The translations under genes and the position numbers were made by a program. From Lachnospiraceae bacterium (GTDB taxonomy: Bacteria > Bacillota > Clostridia > Lachnospirales > Lachnospiraceae), in NCBI GenBank assembly GCA_021153325.1, contig JAGKTQ010000051.1, positions 1 through 9,091 on the forward strand: 9,091 nucleotides of DNA, read 5' to 3'. Below, in pieces: positions 6,747 to 9,091 of the stretch. Under the pieces are notes generated by a model that was not told the origin of the DNA, did no database searches, and saw only the letters and a program-made list of their open reading frames with translations. Within the stretch, counting starts at the first letter, position 1; every line of letters begins with the position of its first letter.

Positions 6747-8123
6747 CTACTCCTCTGCATTTAAGACATAATAACTGCCTTTTAGCTTACCCTGCTTTAC
6801 CAGCACTCCTATATCCGTCATTTCTTTTAGAATTTTAAGTGCTCTCGAATCTTTTACACCAAGCAATTCTTGCACTTCTTTATTAGTTATTTTTTTATTT
6901 TCCAATAAAAATACTATAATCTTCACTTGTGCCGGAGTTAATTTATCCATATTTATCCGTACTTTATCCATACTTATCCGTACTTTATCCGTACTTTTAT
7001 CGGCTTTTTCTTCTGACCGATAAAAGCAAACCACAAATCCTGATTTCATTTTCTTAAATTCATATCTGACTCCGGCCGTTTCACAAGCATCCGCAATACG
7101 CTTCAATCCTGTTCCAAAACTTTCTATATCTTTGGAATAATATAGTATTCTCGCAATTTTAGGATTTCTACGAATCGGTCTCTCTGCCTTATCAATAAAG
7201 TCCTGTGGTTCATATCCTTCCGGAAACGCTCCAGGATTATAAATTTCTACCCTATCTTTATAAATTGCAACCTCATTACTCTGCCCAGATGCATAATCCT
7301 TATGGCAGAACGAATTTAGCAATGCCTCTCTAATTGCATCCACCGGAATCTCTGGTATCTCAGTACGTTGCAAAGCTCCGGTAAATTCTACTCTCCAATG
7401 AATATTGCTCTTAATATAACTTTCCGCTATATCTACAAGCTTTAACACCGGACCATGATGACGCTGGATATCGTTAAATGTCAATCTCTCATCTGTGGCA
7501 AAGATTGCCATCTGCACATCTTGTACAAGGTCGTCACTAAATAATGCCTTTCCTGCATTCAGCAAAGCATTGCCTTCTGTTAATTCCAACTGATTCAAAA
7601 CAGTCTCTTTATCCGTGTACGAAATCGCTATTCTACCTACCTCGTGTGCCTGTGTTGTATATTTCTTTAAAAGTTCCTCGTCGATATCGTCGACTGTCTT
7701 ATTGGACACCAAACTTTCCCAACGATTTCCTTCTCTACCACTACGCAATATCAATTCCGTTATCTGCTCTGGAGACATGGTTAAATCCTCATCTGCAACA
7801 CGAATCTTCGCTACACCATTAGCAAAATAAGGCACTTGGTTTCCTTCGAACTTAACATGAATACAATCTCTGCCATCTATAACCACCTTCTTGATTTCCG
7901 GATATATCTTGGGCTCAATAGAATTTTTAATCTTCTGACTAACCTCTCGCAAAGATTCCTCTGTGACAACTTGTCCGATAACCGTACCATCCGGTTTAAC
8001 TCCAAAGTATAACTCCCCATGCTGATGTTTATTCAAAATCGCGCAGATTGATTGCACTGCTTCTTTCAGTTCTCCGGTAGACTTTTTAAATTCCAATGTT
8101 TCTGTTTCAATACCTAAATTCAA
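6747..8123 (-). CDS. AlbA_2 (Schlafen-type) predicted ATP-binding regulator with winged helix
   Basis: A 458-residue protein with three parts. Residues about 8-125 form an AlbA_2/divergent-AAA-4-type domain (ETLEFKKSTGELKEAVQSIC, ELYFGVKPDGTVIG, YFANGVAKIRVADE). Residues about 262-370 form a GHKL-like HATPase_c_4 domain with the N-box EALLNSFCHKDY (Glu266, Asn270, His274), VEIYNPG and the glycine loop IESFGTGLKRI. Residues about 395-455 are a winged helix-turn-helix (TNKEVQELLGVKDSRALKIL). Such proteins are usually annotated as ATP-binding or putative transcriptional regulators; real targets are mostly unknown. Between ATPase and helix-turn-helix is a repetitive linker, DKVRISMDKVRINMDK, encoded by 21-bp tandem DNA repeats. 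The start is TTG at 8123, 8 nt after AAAGGGG; no ATG fits. It is the first gene of a three-gene operon with a promoter and likely operator just upstream, and it may regulate itself through the C-terminal domain. Confidence 0.88.
   Translation of the reverse strand: MNLGIETETLEFKKSTGELKEAVQSICAILNKHQHGELYFGVKPDGTVIGQVVTEESLREVSQKIKNSIEPKIYPEIKKVVIDGRDCIHVKFEGNQVPYFANGVAKIRVADEDLTMSPEQITELILRSGREGNRWESLVSNKTVDDIDEELLKKYTTQAHEVGRIAISYTDKETVLNQLELTEGNALLNAGKALFSDDLVQDVQMAIFATDERLTFNDIQRHHGPVLKLVDIAESYIKSNIHWRVEFTGALQRTEIPEIPVDAIREALLNSFCHKDYASGQSNEVAIYKDRVEIYNPGAFPEGYEPQDFIDKAERPIRRNPKIARILYYSKDIESFGTGLKRIADACETAGVRYEFKKMKSGFVVCFYRSEEKADKSTDKVRISMDKVRINMDKLTPAQVKIIVFLLENKKITNKEVQELLGVKDSRALKILKEMTDIGVLVKQGKLKGSYYVLNAEE
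6943..6995. repeat. 21-bp tandem repeat in the linker of the AlbA_2-type gene
   Basis: Two full 21-bp units (6943-6963 and 6964-6984, differing at one base) and a half unit (6985-6995). Each unit itself contains two versions of TTATCC(A/G)TA. The unit encodes seven residues (consensus DKVRI(S/N)M on the minus strand), so changes in copy number keep the frame and only lengthen or shorten the linker between the ATPase and winged-helix domains. Confidence 0.85.
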
Positions 8124-8175
8124 AACAGCAACCCCTTTCTACATTTTTGTTTTGCAATATCTATCACCAAATATG

Positions 8176-8237
8176 ATGACTATTCCATGACTACCTATGA
8201 CTAATTTTATGTTGTTCTTAAGCATTAATCAAGTCAT
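8176..8237. promoter_or_regulatory. Phased ATGACTA repeats, probable operator
   Basis: ATGACTA occurs at 8176-8182, 8187-8193 and 8197-8203, spaced 11 and 10 bp, so all three lie on one face of the helix. They cover the predicted start point and abut the -10. An inverted copy, AGTCAT, is at 8232-8237 and touches the -35, so inverted copies flank the core promoter. This is the expected layout of a repressor site. The winged helix of the downstream AlbA_2-type protein is the nearest candidate binder, but that link is an inference. Confidence 0.5.
8204..8232 (-). promoter_or_regulatory. Promoter of the AlbA_2/YkgJ/SEC-C operon
   Basis: Minus-strand -35 TTGATT (8227-8232) and -10 TAAAAT (8204-8209) have exactly 17 bp spacing. 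Transcription would start near 8197, leaving a leader of about 75 nt before the TTG start at 8123. Confidence 0.6.
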
Positions 8238-8280
8238 AATATTTTAAGAATCTCAAATGACCCCAAATAAAATGCATGAA

Positions 8281-8406
8281 CTAAAATAATAACTTAAATT
8301 CTTTTACATAAATTTTAGTTTCTTTGCTATATTTATCAAAATCTGAAAAATAACTCAAATTAGATTTGTGAATTTTTAGTTCTTCAATGTATTTTTCAAA
8401 AAGCAA
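8281..8406 (-). CDS. Possible small ORF built of two divergent 20-codon repeats
   Basis: A 41-residue minus-strand ORF starting with TTG (8406), with AAGG 8 nt upstream, and ending in TAG (8281). It reads as two related halves: FEKYIEELKIHKSNLSYF and FDKYSKETKIYVKEFKLLF. The two DNA copies (about 8349-8400 and 8288-8340) are clearly similar but diverged, and are offset by 60 nt, which keeps the frame. The start of the ORF vaguely resembles N-termini of DpnII-type restriction enzymes (YF.DF.K), so it may be a gene remnant; this is weak. Its start region overlaps the hairpin after the neighbouring gene. It may equally be a noncoding A/T-rich repeat that is open by chance. Confidence 0.3.
   Translation of the reverse strand: MLFEKYIEELKIHKSNLSYFSDFDKYSKETKIYVKEFKLLF
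8288..8400. repeat. Two degenerate ~53-bp direct repeats, 60-nt period
   Basis: Copies at about 8288-8340 and 8349-8400 share AATAACT(T/C)AAATT, a central AATTTTAGTT-like block and an end of TATTT(A/T)TCAAA. The middle is diverged. They lie in the A/T-rich gap between the AlbA_2-type operon and the small gene at 8412. Confidence 0.55.
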
Positions 8407-8421
8407 GACTTCTACCTTGCT
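8398..8421 (-). terminator. Weak intrinsic terminator after the 74-residue gene
   Basis: A 6-bp stem, AGCAAG/CTTGCT (8416-8421 with 8402-8407), encloses the TAG stop in an 8-nt loop and is followed by five Ts (8398-8402) on the minus strand. The stem is short, so termination may be partial. Confidence 0.5.
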
Positions 8422-8636
8422 CTCCTTAGCCTTATACTCACCGGTTCTCCCACCATTTCCATCTCCTCCGGCGCTTCTATGTACTCACTCTCCTCTGCAC
8501 ACTTTAATGCGGCTTCTTCAATCGCACATTCAACCTTCCCGGCATTTGCTTCAATTAAAATCTTAAATAAGTAGTTAGCGGTATCCTCCGCTGAATTCGG
8601 ATTATGAAAACGATAATTTAGTTTCCTCTGCTTCAA
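8412..8636 (-). CDS. Small hypothetical protein of clostridial mobile-element type
   Basis: A 74-residue soluble protein: an N-terminal MKQRKLNYRFHNPNSAEDTA, a helix NYLFKILIEANAGKVECAIEE, an acidic middle (EESEYIEAPEEMEM) and a basic end (IRLRRAR). I recall similar short proteins with the KLNYRFHNPN / KILIEAN pattern beside recombinases and conjugation genes in gut Clostridia, but no function is known to me and no search was run. The start is TTG at 8636. The ribosome binding site AAAGGAGG lies about 12 nt upstream, slightly far. An in-frame TAA just upstream excludes an earlier start. Its first 35 bases overlap the 3' end of a 35-residue ORF in another frame. A short hairpin with a T-run follows the stop. 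Confidence 0.65.
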   Translation of the reverse strand: MKQRKLNYRFHNPNSAEDTANYLFKILIEANAGKVECAIEEAALKCAEESEYIEAPEEMEMVGEPVSIRLRRAR

Positions 8637-8709
8637 GCGGAATCGCCACCTCCTTTACGCTTGTCCTTCTTTCCAATACTATGAGATCCACTCTCAAGTT
8701 AGACCTCAT
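8602..8709 (-). CDS. Candidate 35-residue ORF overlapping the next gene
   Basis: ATG at 8709 to TAA at 8602 on the minus strand encodes MRSNLRVDLIVLERRTS followed by VKEVAIPLEAEETKLSFS. The sequence looks protein-like and ends inside the next gene, the layout of translationally coupled small genes. It contains the AAAGGAGG site used by that gene. Its own ribosome binding site is poor: the nearest GAGGA lies ~18 nt upstream, within the palindromic element. It may be the tail of a once longer gene rather than a complete one. Confidence 0.35.
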   Translation of the reverse strand: MRSNLRVDLIVLERRTSVKEVAIPLEAEETKLSFS

Positions 8710-8716
8710 TTATTTT

Positions 8717-8865
8717 AACTATTCAGAGTCCTCATGCGCAAAATCGCCGCTACGCGGCTTTCCTTTTGCTTATGAGGCCTTCTCGCCATATGAATTTTCG
8801 AAAACAAACTTCTGTAAGCAAGCTTACTCAGTTTGTTTTCAAAATTCGCATGGCTCTGAATAGTT
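8717..8865. repeat. Nested palindrome able to form a cloverleaf (149 bp)
   Basis: A perfect 12-bp outer inverted repeat, AACTATTCAGAG (8717-8728) with CTCTGAATAGTT (8854-8865), encloses two hairpins. Hairpin 1 (8731-8776) has stems CTCAT/ATGAG, GCAAAA/TTTTGC and GCCGC/GCGGC with a TAC loop. Hairpin 2 (8792-8847) has GAATTTT/AAAATTC, an 11-bp GAAAACAAACT/AGTTTGTTTTC, and GTAAGC/GCTTAC. CATGCG (8733-8738) can also pair with CGCATG (8847-8852) and so compete with hairpin 1. No gene is carried inside. It could be a MITE-like or extragenic palindromic repeat, or a DNA structure used in transfer or replication. Confidence 0.85.
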
Positions 8866-8950
8866 GCATTTTACTTCAGACAAAACAGAATGTCGTTCCC
8901 CAAACATTGTACAAAAAGTCTATTCCCAATATACTTGCATTTCCCGGAAA
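8866..8950. other. Short intergenic stretch without a gene
   Basis: No ORF with a credible start and no hairpin were seen between the palindrome and the broken ORF. A TACAAT -10-like hexamer occurs on the minus strand, but no -35 lies at the right distance. Confidence 0.4.
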
Positions 8951-9091
8951 CTACAAAGTGGCAAGCAGTGCATTCGTATATACATCATGCTTTTTCGCTT
9001 GTTGTGGAGTAACCCCAATCCCCTTAGGATGTTCAATCGTATTGAACAGCTACGCCCTCATGATATGAGTTCTAAACAAACTCTCCCTTCA
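8951..9091 (-). pseudogene. Open frame interrupted by an in-frame TAG, cut by the window edge
   Basis: On the minus strand one frame is open from the window edge through ATG 9061 (MRA), meets TAG at 9050-9052, then continues for 33 codons: LFNTIEHPKGIGVTPQQAKK followed by HDVYTNALLATL and TAG at 8951. The second part has a strongly protein-like composition but no ATG/GTG/TTG start, so a nonsense mutation in a formerly longer gene is the simplest reading. I do not recognise the family. Only one side of the gene is visible. Confidence 0.35.

Noticed and set aside
8124..8411. Direct repeats in an A/T-rich gap considered as replication iterons or a CRISPR array.
   Set aside because: Only two diverged copies, no spacer pattern, no replication or cas gene nearby.
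8717..8865. Cloverleaf considered as a tRNA or integron attC-like site.
   Set aside because: Far too long for a tRNA, no anticodon or T-loop signature; no integron integrase in view.
8766..9068. 100-codon plus-strand ORF across the palindrome and right edge.
   Set aside because: Most of it is one arm of the palindrome plus antisense of the broken ORF; no ribosome binding site.

Overview
The window looks like a low-GC Firmicute of the class Clostridia, most likely a gut Lachnospiraceae relative. The evidence is the style of GuaA, MATE and SpoIIID proteins, consensus sigma-A promoters, strong GGAGG ribosome binding sites and TTG starts. Every gene I can support lies on the minus strand, so transcription runs from position 9091 towards position 1.

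Region 1 (1-3320) is chromosomal backbone. It holds guaA (GMP synthase), a MATE-family exporter, and the last ~53 codons of the sporulation regulator gene spoIIID. Each of the two full genes has its own sigma-A promoter. The MATE promoter lies inside the 3' end of spoIIID.

Region 2 (about 3310 to at least 9091) reads as the end of an integrated element that entered spoIIID inside its helix-turn-helix coding sequence. The gene next to the break is a full-length large serine recombinase whose last codons and stop run into spoIIID. The N-terminal half of spoIIID is not in the window and should lie beyond 9091, at the far end of the element. This is the layout expected of a skin-like element, in which excision would rebuild a sporulation gene. 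It is equally the layout of an ordinary integrative element that has disrupted the gene.

Upstream of the recombinase is a compact three-gene operon: an AlbA_2/Schlafen-type predicted ATPase with a winged-helix end, a YkgJ-type cysteine-cluster protein, and a SEC-C metal-binding protein. It has a good promoter at 8204-8232, helically phased ATGACTA repeats that look like an operator, and a strong intrinsic terminator at 4935-4975. Its function is unknown.

The right end (8124-9091) is mosaic accessory DNA. It holds a small conserved-looking protein gene with a TTG start, two tiny ORFs, a ~150-bp nested palindrome able to fold into a cloverleaf, and an ORF broken by an in-frame TAG at the window edge. 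No tRNA, rRNA, CRISPR array or complete insertion sequence was seen.
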